A stretch of 64,000 bases of DNA, taken from Piper betle. Taxonomy: Eukaryota; Streptophyta; Magnoliopsida; Piperales; Piperaceae. Positions within the stretch are counted from its first letter, which is position 1. Each line of letters begins with the position of its first letter. This document shows positions 22,543 to 34,282 of this stretch, in pieces. The notes under the pieces were generated by a model. It had not been told where the DNA came from. It saw nothing but the letters and a program-made list of their open reading frames with translations, and ran no database searches. The stretch lies in the NCBI GenBank assembly GCA_033002965.1, contig JAURVB010004897.1, positions 1 to 64,000 of the forward strand. Reading direction: 5' to 3'. The translations under genes were made by a program, and so were the position numbers.

Positions 22543-25263
22543 TGTAAAGACTGAATAAGGTCCTGGAAGGATCGAACGAGGTCCGGAAGGACCGAATGCG
22601 GTCCGGGAAGGACCAAACGTATTATATTTTCCACCCGGTTAATTATTTATCCATGTTATTATTTACCCGGTTAAATAAAATACAGGTGTAGGGGTGTTTT
22701 CACATACCCTAGCTGTCATTTTCATTTTTATAAATTTTGAAAGAGGACGCCAATTTTCACATAAGGGTGTAGGGGCATCTTCCTCACCTTAGCCGGCTAG
22801 TTCTCTTCTTCCTTACCGGTGCCGCTTCTTCCTCCTTGTTTGGGTATCCTTCTTATCTCCCTATTTTTAATTTTCATGCATGCATATTTTTAATTGATAG
22901 TAAGCTTGTTAATCATGTACCTAAAGTCTCAAATCAACAAGAAAGAAAAGAACTAACCTGAAACTGGAAACTGAAATTCGCCATGGCCGACGGGTCTGAG
23001 TTTTGACAAGATAGGCGACAGTAACAAAGTTTGCAAGGCATTCCCTCACAACCCTGACGTCCTCTCTGGTTCCTGGGTTGAAGGGAGGGCTCGCCATGTT
23101 CATGGTTTTTCCAAGTGGCAGCGGAATTACAGCTGGTTGTGGGCGGAATTGCAAGGGGGACGAAGCTGATGGTGATCCTCTGAAATTGATGCTGTAATGG
23201 AAGCTTTAGAGGGTAGACACAAGTTATTCTTCGTTGACAACATCATGGATTCCATCACAGCAGTTCATGCCACCGGAACAGTCCACAGTGGACGACCTTC
23301 TCGCCGGAATTCATGGCAGCGAAGTGCAGAAGTGGGGAGAAAGACCATACTCCATGAAACGTCCAAAGGTGGCTGATCCTTACTGTTTTGAGGCCAGCCT
23401 GAGGTCGTAAAACATCTGAATTGGAGCAAGGTGCAAGAAAAGATGGGTCTTGAGGCTGGGAGAAGAAGAACAGGCCAGGAGTCTGGCACCATGGTGCAAG
23501 ACATGCTCGCCTTGGATAGCTGTTTTAAATCATGAATCTTAGGTCTGAATTGTGGTTGCTGGAGAAGATTGAAGTTGATGAAGGAGGTGAATCTGGGTTG
23601 GGTGCCAAGATAAGGGTTGGAGAAGAAGGAAGTGAGCTGTTTTTGGGTGCAAGATGAAGGCGCGGAAGAGAAGAATGTTGGGGAAAAAGAAGATGGCAGT
23701 TTTGTAAATATGGGTTGACTCGATACCGACTCGAATTAAAAAATAATACTAACTCCTAATAAATCTTAAAAAATAATAAAAAAATATAGTAATGATAACT
23801 ATGGACAATTTATTGGCGTACTATGATTAATTATAAATTGGAAATTTAATTAGTTTAATATTAGGAAAATAAAGTGATTATTTTAATAACGAGTCAGTAA
23901 TGTAGAAAATGGGTTATTATACTATAATTGGGAATCACAAGTGTCGAACCTAAATAGCATAATGAAAATAAATAAAGTTCAAAACTTTATTGACTTGAAT
24001 AATTTAAAATAATTGTATTATTAATATCTTTGAATTAGAATATAGAAATTATTTTAAATAATTTAATTGACCAACTTAATTAATTAAATTGCTATGAATA
24101 ATGATAGCGATTAAAAATTATTACCGAAGTAAAATATACTAATAATAGTAATTAAATAATTATTTATAAGTTAATAATTATTTAATCATTTAGTAAGTGT
24201 TAATTATAATGTAGAAAATTAATTTAAAATGTAAAGTAGGACTTAAGTGATTGTGTCTCTGAATAATTTAATATTTAATATTGTTGAATTTTAATCAGGA
24301 TATCGATTAGTCATTTAGTGGTATGCATTTTTACTCGAATAAAATTATACTTATGTATAATTTTATGTTCTTGTTCAAATTAGGATCATTGGTTACAGCT
24401 ACAAGTTCACTTATGAACTATCCAGGTCCGTATAATTATTGAAAATGTTGTATTTTCCCTTCTTAGTAACCCTAGTCGGCTCTGAGCCCAGATTCGACTA
24501 CCATGCGCTGGAACACAATCAGGGTCAAGGAATTGACTCAGTCCGACATGAGGCGCACCTTTAAAATTACTATGTGGGAGTCTTAGTTGACTTGAGTATT
24601 TGACCACCATACGCTGGAATGTAACGAGGGTCGACTCAATCGGCACAAGGCAGCGCCCCTAAAAGATTGAACACCTAACCCCATGTCGAAAGGGGCAATA
24701 GGGCACAATGGTGCAAAATGGCTCATTATACACTTGTGATACTCAGAAGGTAAATCAATGGCAAATATTGGTAATTACAGGCCATGGGCCACGTATCGTA
24801 TGTGCGCTTGCATGGGATGGTAGTTGGATAGGGTGGCCACCCCTCCCAGCATATAATGAGCACGGCATAGGCTCATAACAACTAAAAGACTATTGAAATG
24901 ATAATGGGGATTTTATTGACTTGTTTCATTTAATTATGTGGCTTAGTGGTTTTATCACTAAAGCGGAATTGCTTGCACGGGTGAGCAGCTTTGGACTGAA
25001 TAATAAAAGTGACTCAGGTTGGTAAATTACTAATAAAAATTTGACTTCCTTATTATTCTCTTGTGTTATAAATGTGGCAATGGAAAACGGTCCGATACTG
25101 TGGGACGGTTACTTTATATTTGAGAGAACATGGTTTATTGTTATGATTTATATTATATATTGCCAGACTTATTTACTGTATTTCAATTTATGTTCTGGAA
25201 TATTATTGTTACATCAATTATATTTTTAGGTAACACCCGGGCCGGTTCGGGCGGGTCATTACA
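22543..25263 (+). mobile_element. Solo LTR-B (diverged subtype)
   Basis: 2,721 bp from TGTAAAGACTG to GGGCGGGTCATTACA. Flanks TAACC (22,538-22,542) and TAAGC (25,264-25,268) match at 4 of 5 positions, consistent with an old target duplication. No PBS or PPT adjoins it, so it is a solo LTR. In order it holds a GGACCGAA-type short repeat near 22,560-22,620, a TATA-like TTTTTATAAATT at about 22,720, a GC-rich middle (22,900-23,700), an AT-rich part (23,700-24,400), the conserved block with a duplicate (24,460-24,660), the C-type TGATACTCAGAAGG cassette instead of a minisatellite, and the block with CACTAAAGCGGAATTGC at about 24,955. Confidence 0.82.
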
Positions 25264-25694
25264 TAAGCTGTCACAATGACTAAACAATCTATCCTTTATG
25301 GTCATCCCATCTGGATATCATACTATCATGTTCTCTAACTCTATCCAAATACATCCCCAATAGACTCACTAACACTATGTGGCAATCACTATAAGACTAT
25401 TACTAACACTATCTTGCAATACATATCTGACCCAATGATGTTAGGTCAAGGAGATGGTATACAAGATGGCTAGTACAGTCAATCATGCACCATCACAATA
25501 ATATAATTCTAGTGCACCTAACTTTCCTCTACACGGATGATCTTAATGTAGCTATGTCTTATCCTCAATCTCTGGCCCTACTCTACTTTGAAACTATGAC
25601 AAGTGGTCTCTATACAATGCTAAGAAGATCCTCAAGTAGTTGTCTTCCTATAGGGTGAAGTAACTAATTGGTCCTTCTGGCACAATAACTGCTC

Positions 25695-25905
25695 CACTTG
25701 GTCAGTGGTAGTGTAATATATGGACGATGGTTGTGCATCACGGACTGTGTGGTGAGCATTCAGTCGGTGGTAGTGCATCAAAATCGGTGGTTGGGCAACT
25801 CGGATAGTGGTTGTACATCACGGACAGCAGTTGTGCTACTCAAAGAATGGTTGGGTAACTCAGATGGTGGTTGTTCTACCTAGACGGCAGTTGTGCTATC
25901 AAGGT
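25695..25905. repeat. Degenerate short tandem repeat
   Basis: Repeated strings of the type GGTGGTTGTGCATCACGGAC or GGTTGGGCAACTCGGATAG, roughly every 20-35 bases and without a strict period. About seven to eight versions are visible. Confidence 0.6.
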
Positions 25906-27033
25906 ACTGAAGCCTGATTTTGATCATGTACGTTATGAACTCATTATTGCCTCTAGCATATTTATCTCCATGTCTCTCTTTCCCCAGAGGTAGCTGCTAT
26001 AAACTTGGCTCAGGTTATCCAACCATGTGCGTCTGATCTAGAGGGTTGATGGAAAGATAATGTTGAGCCCATGTTGGTCACCAAGAATTTGGAGTAACTG
26101 TTCTCATAAGCACTGATTGGTTCTAAATAGCATTCACTAATCTGGCCTTGACAGATCGAGTAAAATCGGGTCAACTATCTAAATTCATGGTCAAAAGTAA
26201 TCTCAATCATACTTGGTGTGTTTCTGACTCTATCTATTGAAGAGTAGCCAACAATATTCTTGGGACAAACACACAATAGTGAAAGGGGGGGTCGGGGTGA
26301 TGCGGTTAAGTGTTCATAAGCTATAGATCCACCTTGCTACTCATCCTCATTTACTGCTATCACTTGAAAGTGGTCTATCTCAAGTCATCTCTCCAAACTC
26401 TCATATGTGCTCCAAGTACTTCAATGGCCCCACTGTCATAGCCACATCCTTCACATATAAGGATCCATTTGAAGATTCAATTTCGCCAAAGTAGGCCTCA
26501 AACTATGTGTAATGCATATATGTCTAGGGCACATGGTGGTCCAACTCATGCGCCAACAAACTTTGTCAATGTCTTCGTATTTCCACTCCTTATATATGCC
26601 ATCTTTGATATCTTCGTCTCACAATATAAACCATGTCCCAAGGAAGGACCGATGTCGTGACATGTGAAAGACAGGCATTGCTACAGTGAGGTCGTCAAAA
26701 TTCTAGGTAATCCCGGTCACCATCCAACTCAACCTCAGCTAACTAAGCATGTGGATACTCTTACGTCATCAAAATCTTTGGCACGAAAAAGAAAGGCATG
26801 TCTCGACTCATCATGACATGCCTGTGAGATCCATGCTAGCATCTACTAAAATCATAATCTCTTATCCATCTCATAATTTTAATAAACACTGAAACATGCA
26901 TTGCTCTGATATGACTAAGCAAAACTCTCAAACACTAAGAAAATGCCAAAGGAAATACCTGTCGGCTTGGCTATGGATAGTTCCACACACTTGGCCCAAA
27001 ATAAAAGTCTTTCATCCAATTGACCATCAGATA

Positions 27034-27045
27034 GCTCTAATACCA
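27034..27045 (-). promoter_or_regulatory. Primer-binding site of family D
   Basis: The minus strand reads TGGTATTAGAGC, one base from the canonical initiator tRNA-Met PBS, next to the LTR end at 27,049 (the plus strand reads AGTAATACCCC, a decayed terminus). Confidence 0.8.
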
Positions 27046-27048
27046 AAC

Positions 27049-28435
27049 AGTAATACCCCAATTTAGGTTCTCCTAAGAACCGAATCAGAAATATTACGAT
27101 CGAGTCAAGTCATGTTTAAAGTTGTCGGTCGGTACGACTTGATTGATGAAATAGATCGTAACAACCTTTTCGGTGTCATGAAAATAGAAAACAGTGTTAA
27201 ATACACATCAAAACACAGAGAATATAAATAAAACTAAGAAAATAATTATGTTGAGCTCAAGTCAATGCTTATCTCTCCTCTAAACAAAGTCGACTCAGGA
27301 TTTACAAGACCTACATATATTATATGAAAAATATCAGTAATGAATGTTACTTGTCCGAAAAACTACTAATTCAAACTAACAAACCCATGGAAACTTTAGA
27401 ATTGCCTCACACTAGGCAGTAAGCAAACATATTTAACAAATGTAAGCTCACATGCACGGGTAATATTCATATTCATATATACAATGCTTACGCCCTCACA
27501 TCTTCCATGTTTCACCTACAACGGTACTTGAGTGGTAAAAGGTACGGTTAAATTAGTGCCACAAATTCTGGTAATACGCTGCATTACGCAGTTCCATCAT
27601 ACATTGCACTACCATAGGGATTGAAGAAGTACTAGTATAGTTTATACATATCTTTGTACCACTCATTATCTTATTCGTGAAATCCATAAAAAAATGCTCA
27701 TGCTAATATAATAGGTTAAGGGAAGAGGTTTTGTATCATATATTTCTAGATCTTCAGTTTGAAAACAAATAAGGGATCTCATCCTTGTAGTTTTATTAAA
27801 CATGTGTAGGAAGTACAACTAAATATCTTGACTTCAGAGGGATCCAATAAAATGCTGCCAATGCCGTCTTACATCTAAGACAAGGTTAAACTTGACGCGC
27901 AGGGAGTCAAGAAGAGAGGGAGAGTCCTACGAACTTGTGGTCCAAGCTCTAAGCACATCTGCATATCTACGGCGGGCTTGGACTCCGAAACCTACATCAG
28001 AACCCATTGCTAAGTAAAATAGAAACATCTCTATATGATGTATGCTCGTGGTGTGTGTTTAAACCATAAGTACATCTTAATAACGAAAACACTGCTAACA
28101 AGCCTATAACTAAACACGTGGCACCTAAATCAAGAAATAATGATAATAAATAATAAATTAATAAACAAGGAATGAATTCATAGATAATTAAATAAATAAT
28201 AAATACATAAACTTAAACAATACTATATCATTAAAATAATAATATAATTATACTATATAAATAAATGTCTAAACATAGGTAAATATCATATATATACTCG
28301 TGTTACTAAACATATAAATAAATAAATAAATAGTTAATACTTATTAATCATGAATAATAATAATATCATAGTTACAAAATACAAGAATACGTAATTATAA
28401 ATAAATAAATAATTAGATACCGCGAACACGCAAAT

Positions 28436-28474
<39 letters not shown>

Positions 28475-29839
28475 CACACACACAGAATTTAGTAAACATA
28501 AATAAGACTAATATAATAAAGTAAATTTATCATTGATAATAATAAGTAATCATATAAACATACATTATAATGCATAAATACACAAATAATAAGAAATGAA
28601 TAAGAAGAGTAATCATAATATTCAAACATGCTAAATCATGTGAATATGCATCAAAATTATTATAGAATTATTGAAAACAGTCTGAAAAAGAGCTGAACCA
28701 GACCGAACTGAGCTCAACCAAATTGAATCGAATGGGCTCAACCAACCCAGTCTAGGTTAACTGAAAAATGGGTTGGGTTGACTGGTCTGACATGAAATGG
28801 ATTGGCAGACTCGGACATGATTTTGCGGGCTGGTGAACAAGTCAAGTAGGCGGACGCAGATGCGAACATGGGTAGGCAAACGCAATGCCGCTAAACCGGC
28901 TGGTTGGGGGACTGGCATTGTCCGCTAAAGCGGCTGTGGTCGTCGCCGGTCAGGATCAATGGTCCCATGCGACGAGAATCATGATGGTGGTGGCAAAGTC
29001 ACCAGCGGGGAGGTATCCCCGTCGGATGTGGCAACGTCGCTGGTGGGGGTTATGGCCACGGCAGTGCCAATCAAAATGTAGATTTCAGAAGGATGAAGCT
29101 TTCGGGGTAGTTGGCTTCGCTGGAGGACAGTCATGGGTGCCAAAAAATGGCCTAAAAGGGGTGGTGGCAGCGACAAAAATTGATAGCAAAAATGCCTCGC
29201 CAGTCGCGACTGCAGCAACATTGGTGGTGATTGTGGGTATGGACAGATAGCCGGCAGTTAGGTTATCATGATCGTGCCAATTTAGTGGCCATGGGTGAGG
29301 AGGAAACTCACCAGTAGTGAGCCAAAGTGGTGGCGGCGATAAAGGGTAAAAATTCTGGAATCGTGAAAATTCTCTGGAAATATAACAGGTTGAAGCCAAG
29401 GCTGACGTGGATGGTAAGATCTTGCCACGTTGTACGATCTGAATATCTGACAACTCATAGTCTAGTGGGACCCACCATAGGTATATGCACAAATGGACAG
29501 AAAGCTCGGATTGAGATCATCTAAAGTCAAAACTCACTCGAGTCCTTAAAAGTGACTCTACAAGCGGGAATCGAGGCAAGAAGGTGAAATAAGCCTTGAA
29601 CCATGAACTCAATCAAGTAGGCCCACAGAGGCAAGATCGAGTGATTTGAAATTCTTATGCTGCATGCCAATGAAATACCTTGAATATGCCAAACGGATGT
29701 TAAATGCTGCAACAGCCTAGATCTACGCCTCAAATCCTATCTAACCCATTAAAATCATAAGTATACCTTGTGTATACACTAAAAACTCATGCTATACTGT
29801 ATCACAAGTGAAACAATCACATGCATATTGGGCATACTC
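27049..29839 (-). repeat. Family D 5' LTR (main part)
   Basis: Matches the 3' LTR (9,107-11,600) in order. It is split at 29,839 by a solo LTR-C and continues at 31,092-31,148. About 110 bp that form the outer end of the 3' LTR (11,655-11,764) are missing here, so the outer U3 terminus is lost. A GC-rich part at 28,880-29,350 produces chance frames. Confidence 0.75.
28438..28484. repeat. (TA)n/(CA)n microsatellite
   Basis: A TA run passes into a short CA run inside the D 5' LTR. Confidence 0.9.
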
Positions 29840-31091
29840 TGTAATGACTACGCCCCCCACCCACCCCCGTTCTGAGCCACTAGCCAAGTGTTACTATATG
29901 AAACTAAATGTCTCATAAGATAATTTTTTATTAATTTTTAAATTTTTTAATAAATCCATGACATAAAATTTAATATAACAAATGCTCAGAATAATATAAG
30001 CCCCATGAACTGAACCAAAATCTCATTGTCATGCAAACAATTTGGAAGTATAATAACATATCAAAAAAATAAGTCAAATAATAGAGTCCTCCAACTATCC
30101 CGACTTTACCATCCTTCCATAATAATCACCTGTGGAGGCAATTCCACGTTAGCGATAAAAACACTAAGTCATAGAATTATAAGAAACTAGTTAATATATT
30201 CCACAACATCTGAATTTGAGTCTTTAGTGATTATAAGCTTATGCTGAGCTCTTAATATGCCGCGAGGAGTGGGCACTCCATCCAGCTATAATCCCATGTA
30301 TGCGCACACAAGTTACGTGGCTCTCGGCCTGTAGTTACCGATGTTTGTCATTTATTCACCATCTCGGTATCACAAGTGCATAATGAGTCGTCTTGCACCA
30401 CTTCATCCTGTCACCCCTTTCAGTATGGGGGAAGGTATTTAATCTTTCAAGAATTTTAAGGGTGCTGCCCCGTGTCAGACTGAGTCAATTCTTTGACCCT
30501 AGTTGTGCTTAGCGTATAGTGGTCAAATGTGGGCTCTTGCTGGAAATTAAAAAATATAATATTTTGAATAATTATATAGACCTGAAATTATAATGAGGCA
30601 CTCACAACTATGACACACGACCATAATATGAATGAAACTTTTCTAAAGCCTTCCCTTTTGAGCCAAATGTGCTCACAAACTATGAAGATGATGATTTATT
30701 TAACATCAATATAATTCTCCTTTATATAGAAGAATATTTGTGGAATTTAAGAAGTCATTATATTAAATTTTATAAAAAAAGAACGAAATCACACGTAACT
30801 ATATTAACACCAATGATTTACGTGATAACGAAAAGTCAAAAAAACTATCTATTGAATTAAAGTGAATGAGTGTCAAAGTGAACTAATGACTCTCAATCCC
30901 AAAAATTTAATAAATAAAACTTATTTAAAATCATGCATAAATACCATTGTATTGGTACTCTAAAGTTTATAATTGATAATTTATGATATTGAATCTCAAG
31001 AATTAATTTAATTAAATATTATTTATAGTTCGTTCTAAGATTTACAAAACCATAAGTGAAATAACCTAATTATTTTTTTCAGGGTTTTACA
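29840..31091 (-). mobile_element. Solo LTR-C
   Basis: 1,252 bp, TGTAATGACTACG...GGGTTTTACA on the plus strand, with a perfect 5-bp target duplication TACTC (29,835-29,839 and 31,092-31,096). The uninterrupted family D sequence at about 11,603-11,640 (GGCATATTCAGTCTC) shows the empty site. The minus-strand TATA box TATATAAAGG lies at about 30,716-30,726. It carries the C-type cassette (30,230-30,440: GCGCACACAAGTTACGTGGC, AGTATGGGGGAAGG) and no minisatellite. There is no internal region, so it formed by LTR-LTR recombination after insertion. Confidence 0.92.
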
Positions 31092-31148
31092 TACTCAGTC
31101 TCCATAATATGCTTATATGGCTATCTAGACCAAGCTTGTGCATATGTA

Positions 31149-31519
31149 TAAGTAGAGCAAGCCACCTTTTCAACAACCTAAGATGGACCACGAGAGACAT
31201 TTCCTAGAGTATGATCAGACCTGCCAATTCAAACTTTTACACTTGCAATTCTGCACATGTGAAACACACCTTTGGACCGGCAAAAGCACCTTCACACCTA
31301 TGCTTGTCCCTACTCTTGATTAGATCTACCAACTCACAGTTACAAACTGTAGGATGGCCATCTCGAGGAGCGGGACCAAGCTTGTGCACAAGAGCATGAA
31401 AGAAACATTACCACCAACCCCTAATGATTATGAACCCACTCGTGTGTAGTTGTTGAACGTGAAAGTGCAAGGAAGCTTCTTCCAACCCGGTTTCCCTTAG
31501 TCTGCACCTTGAATAATTT
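31149..31519. other. Unassigned sequence
   Basis: Follows the truncated D LTR and precedes the solo LTR-B. No repeat-family match within the window and no recognised protein; it continues beyond the solo LTR at 34,283. A (AAAT)n(TA)n tract just inside the LTR (31,534-31,587) produces chance frames on the minus strand. Confidence 0.4.
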
Positions 31520-31552
31520 TGTAAAGACCTGGAAAAATAAATAAATAAATAA

Positions 31553-31588
<36 letters not shown>

Positions 31589-33359
31589 GACGCGGTGGGA
31601 TCGAACATTGGTATCCATGAATTTATTTAAATTATTTACCCGCTACCCGGTTAATTATCAATTACCCGGTCAAGTGGAAAGTATTAGTTAACCGGTTAAG
31701 TATTTTTACCCGGTTAAGTAAACCATACCATCTAACCATTTAACTGAACCATACCATGTACCCGTTTAAGAGGTTAAGTGAAATGGTAAAGTGAACCGTA
31801 TCACTTACCCATTTACCCGGCAACGAAGTGTGTTTTCATAAACCCTAAGCCTTCTTTCATTTTATAAGGAGGAGGGAGGGGGCGTCATGCACATAAGCTC
31901 CTTGGACAAACGCCGGCTTCCCCATTGTTTTAGTAAGTTTCTTCCTCTCTTCTTCAAAGTTTGCATGCATACATATGATCAAACATTATAATACAAGATA
32001 ATCATGGAAACTATGACTTGAAATCAACAAGAAAAAGGGTAGATTTCATAGAATTTATAGCCAAGGATGGTAGCACGTTCTGCTGAATTGCAGCAGCGGC
32101 ACCATGGCGATTGTGTCACAACCAGTTGCATATACCACGCAGCAAGGTAGTGTTTCACTTCTTTTGGGCGTTGGGTTGTTGTGCGGGAAGAAGGGGACGC
32201 TTTGGGCGGTGCTGCTGGCCACGTTTGAGTCGCCATAGCAGCAGGAAGGTCGCCATGGCTGCTGGTTCGTTGGTGCAGAACTTAGTTGGACGTGGTTAGT
32301 TGTTGAAAGGCACAAGCTTTAGGCTTCCAATTGGATTGCTAGGAAAGGGAAGCAGTTAGGGAAGGAAGTGAATTGGTTTTGGGTTGAAGAAGAGGACGCC
32401 AAGGCTGGGTTTTTGGTGCAGGAACGTCGCCTAGGATAGCTGCTGTAAAACGTGGACGTTAGGCTTCATCTTGGGTGGTTTTAATTTGTTGTTGATGCTG
32501 GATTAGGATGTTTGGATGGTTGTTTAGCTAGGTTGCATAGGGAAGAAGAAGAAGGGCGTGATCTAAGTGGTGCCAAGGTCTGGTTGGTGCTGGTTTTGGT
32601 GAAGAGAAGGAGGGTGACGGGAAGAAGAAGAAGAAGAAGAAGAAAATGGCAGTTTGGTAATTTCTGGTTGACTCGATATGGGTTGAGTTAAAAATCATAA
32701 TAATAATACCAACTTGTATTCAAATCATTAAAATAAATAATTTAAAAGAGATATGAGTTAAGTGGTCAAAATAATAAATTTATAAATTATTACATGAAAT
32801 TAATAAATTTCGATCGGGATAAACGGTAATTAATTAATCGGCTGATTAAAAGCAATTAACTTAAATTGAAGGGTTAAGAGGAATATATAATAAAGACTTC
32901 ACCTTTATCATATAAAAGTTATATTTGATAAATAAAACGATTATTCTTATAATAAATTCGTAAAGTAAAATAATGGATCAATAAAAGATAATCGCGTACA
33001 AATTACGCGATAGCATAATTAATTAAATAAAGAAGTGTTGAACCTTATCGAATTAAATAAATTAATTAATGTGGAATATATTAAATATTTAGTTGCATGC
33101 ATTTTCGACGCGAGTAAAATTATACTAATGTATAATTTTATGCCCCATTCATATTAGGGTTAGCGGATTACAGTCGGACGAACCCGCAAGTCAGGTACGT
33201 ATAATAGATAGAACATCGTATTTTCCTTGTTGGTAGCCTAGGTCGGCCTGAGCCCAGATTCGACCACCATGCACGAAGTGCAACCGGGGTCAAAGAATTG
33301 ACTCAGTCCGACACTGGGTCGTGTATGTGTGTGAATCTTGTAATGCATCGATATTGTTT

Positions 33360-33900
33360 TGGAGTAGTGATAGCCGCCCCATAAAAAGGCTACGGCCGGG
33401 GTGAGTGAGGCACAGCGATTCCTCCATCGCACTAGAGTGCAGTGATTGCCGCCCCATAAAAAGGCTACGGCCGGGGTGTGTGAGGCACTGACACTGAGTG
33501 CAGTGATAGCCGCCCCATAAAAAGGCTACGGCCGGGGTGTGTGAGGCACTAGCACTAGAGTTGGCAGTGAGAGCTTCCCCACAAACGGGGTGTAGCAATC
33601 ACGTGAGTGTAGTGATAGCCTCCCCATAAAAAGGCTCCGGCCGGGGTGTGTAAGGCACTAACACTAGAGTGCAGTGATAGCCTCCCCATAAAAAGGCTAC
33701 GGCCGGGGTGTGTGAGGCACTGGCACTAGAATTGATAGTGAGAGCTTCCCCACAAACGGGGCATAGCAATCACCTGAGTGCAGTGATAGCTTCCCCACAA
33801 AAAGGCTACGGCCGGGGTGTGCGAGGCACTGGCACTGGAGACGGTAGTGGTAGCCTCCCCATAAAAAGGCTACGGCCGGGGTGTGCGGATCACAGCGGAC
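33360..33900. repeat. LTR-B minisatellite
   Basis: About eight units of roughly 60-80 bp. The core is CCCCATAAAAAGGCTACGGC plus CGGGGTGTG, alternating with a variant containing GCTTCCCCACAAACGGGG. The array is bracketed by a direct repeat, ATTGTTTTGGAGTA (33,351-33,364 and 33,913-33,926). Each core can pair CCCC with GGGG and so form a hairpin. Confidence 0.9.
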
Positions 33901-34043
33901 ACCTCCTCCGCATTGTTTTGGAGTATAGCGGAATTGCTCCACCGCATATTAAAATAAATATATGGAAATGGTGGAATGTACTTGATTCGTTTTATTTATT
34001 ATACTACTTAGTGTTGTAATCACTAACGCGGAATTGCCTCCGC
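33895..34043 (+). promoter_or_regulatory. Three GCGG...CCGC hairpin motifs in LTR-B
   Basis: GCGGA/TCCGC at 33,895-33,911, GCGG/CCGC at 33,928-33,945, and GCGGA-ATTGCC-TCCGC at 34,028-34,043. The last is conserved at the same relative place in LTR-B and LTR-C copies in this window. Its function is unknown; a role in transcript folding or 3'-end formation is inference only. Confidence 0.6.
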
Positions 34044-34282
34044 AGGTGTGCAGATTCGAGATTAGATGATTGACAACTAGAGCATGGAGCAAAGTAATAT
34101 GAGGACTCCTATTTTTATTTGTTTGAGAAATAAGTGTGGCTGCTGGGAAACGGTCTAAGACTGTGGGAACCTTTATTTTATACTTGTTTTAATTATTATA
34201 CTCGGCATTTAGTAGTTTCATATTGGTAACACCTAGCCAGCTAGGCCCACAATATTATTGTGAAAAATGGCGGGTCGTTACA

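Larger units (their letters stand above)
25264..27048 (-). other. Family D internal region, 5' segment
   Basis: PBS-proximal part of the LARD-like element. No gag-like motif was recognised. It contains a degenerate repeat at 25,695-25,905 and ends at the PBS 27,034-27,045. Confidence 0.45.
9095..31148 (-). mobile_element. LARD-like LTR element (family D), minus strand, with three nested insertions
   Basis: Two related long LTRs flank an internal region of about 4 kb made of 11,765-12,972, 21,556-22,542 and 25,264-27,048. Evidence for the LTRs: 9,107-11,640 matches 27,062-29,840 over many blocks, for example GAATCAGAAATGTTACGATC versus GAATCAGAAATATTACGATC. A PBS lies next to the 5' LTR and a purine-rich tract next to the 3' LTR, both on the minus strand. 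I see no gag or pol motif in the internal region, as in large retrotransposon derivatives (LARDs), so it would depend on another element's proteins. Both outer LTR ends are truncated (9,095; 31,148), so no target duplication remains. The insertions are an LTR-A element, a solo LTR-B and a solo LTR-C. Confidence 0.7.
31520..34282 (+). mobile_element. Solo LTR-B (complete)
   Basis: 2,763 bp from TGTAAAGACCTGG to GGCGGGTCGTTACA with a perfect 5-bp duplication AATTT (31,515-31,519; 34,283-34,287). No PBS follows. Order: AAAT/TA microsatellite, ACCCGGTTAA-type short repeats (31,640-31,820), TATA-like TTTTATAAGGAGGAGG at about 31,861, GC-rich leader (32,040-32,640) ending in a GAA run, AT-rich zone with a GTTGCATGCATTTTCGACG box, conserved block (33,235-33,325), GC-rich minisatellite (33,360-33,900), hairpins, and U5 end. 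It is the best reference copy of LTR-B in the window. Confidence 0.93.

Noticed and set aside
28885..29492. Overlapping frames of 121, 80 and 135 codons
   Set aside because: All lie in the GC-rich part of the family D LTR, on both strands, with no motif; the counterpart in the other LTR (10,860-11,110) is not open.
33290..34019. Frames with HPGRSLFMGRLSL-type repeats (also near 49,785 and 53,553-54,067)
   Set aside because: Products of the LTR-B minisatellite; no gene structure.
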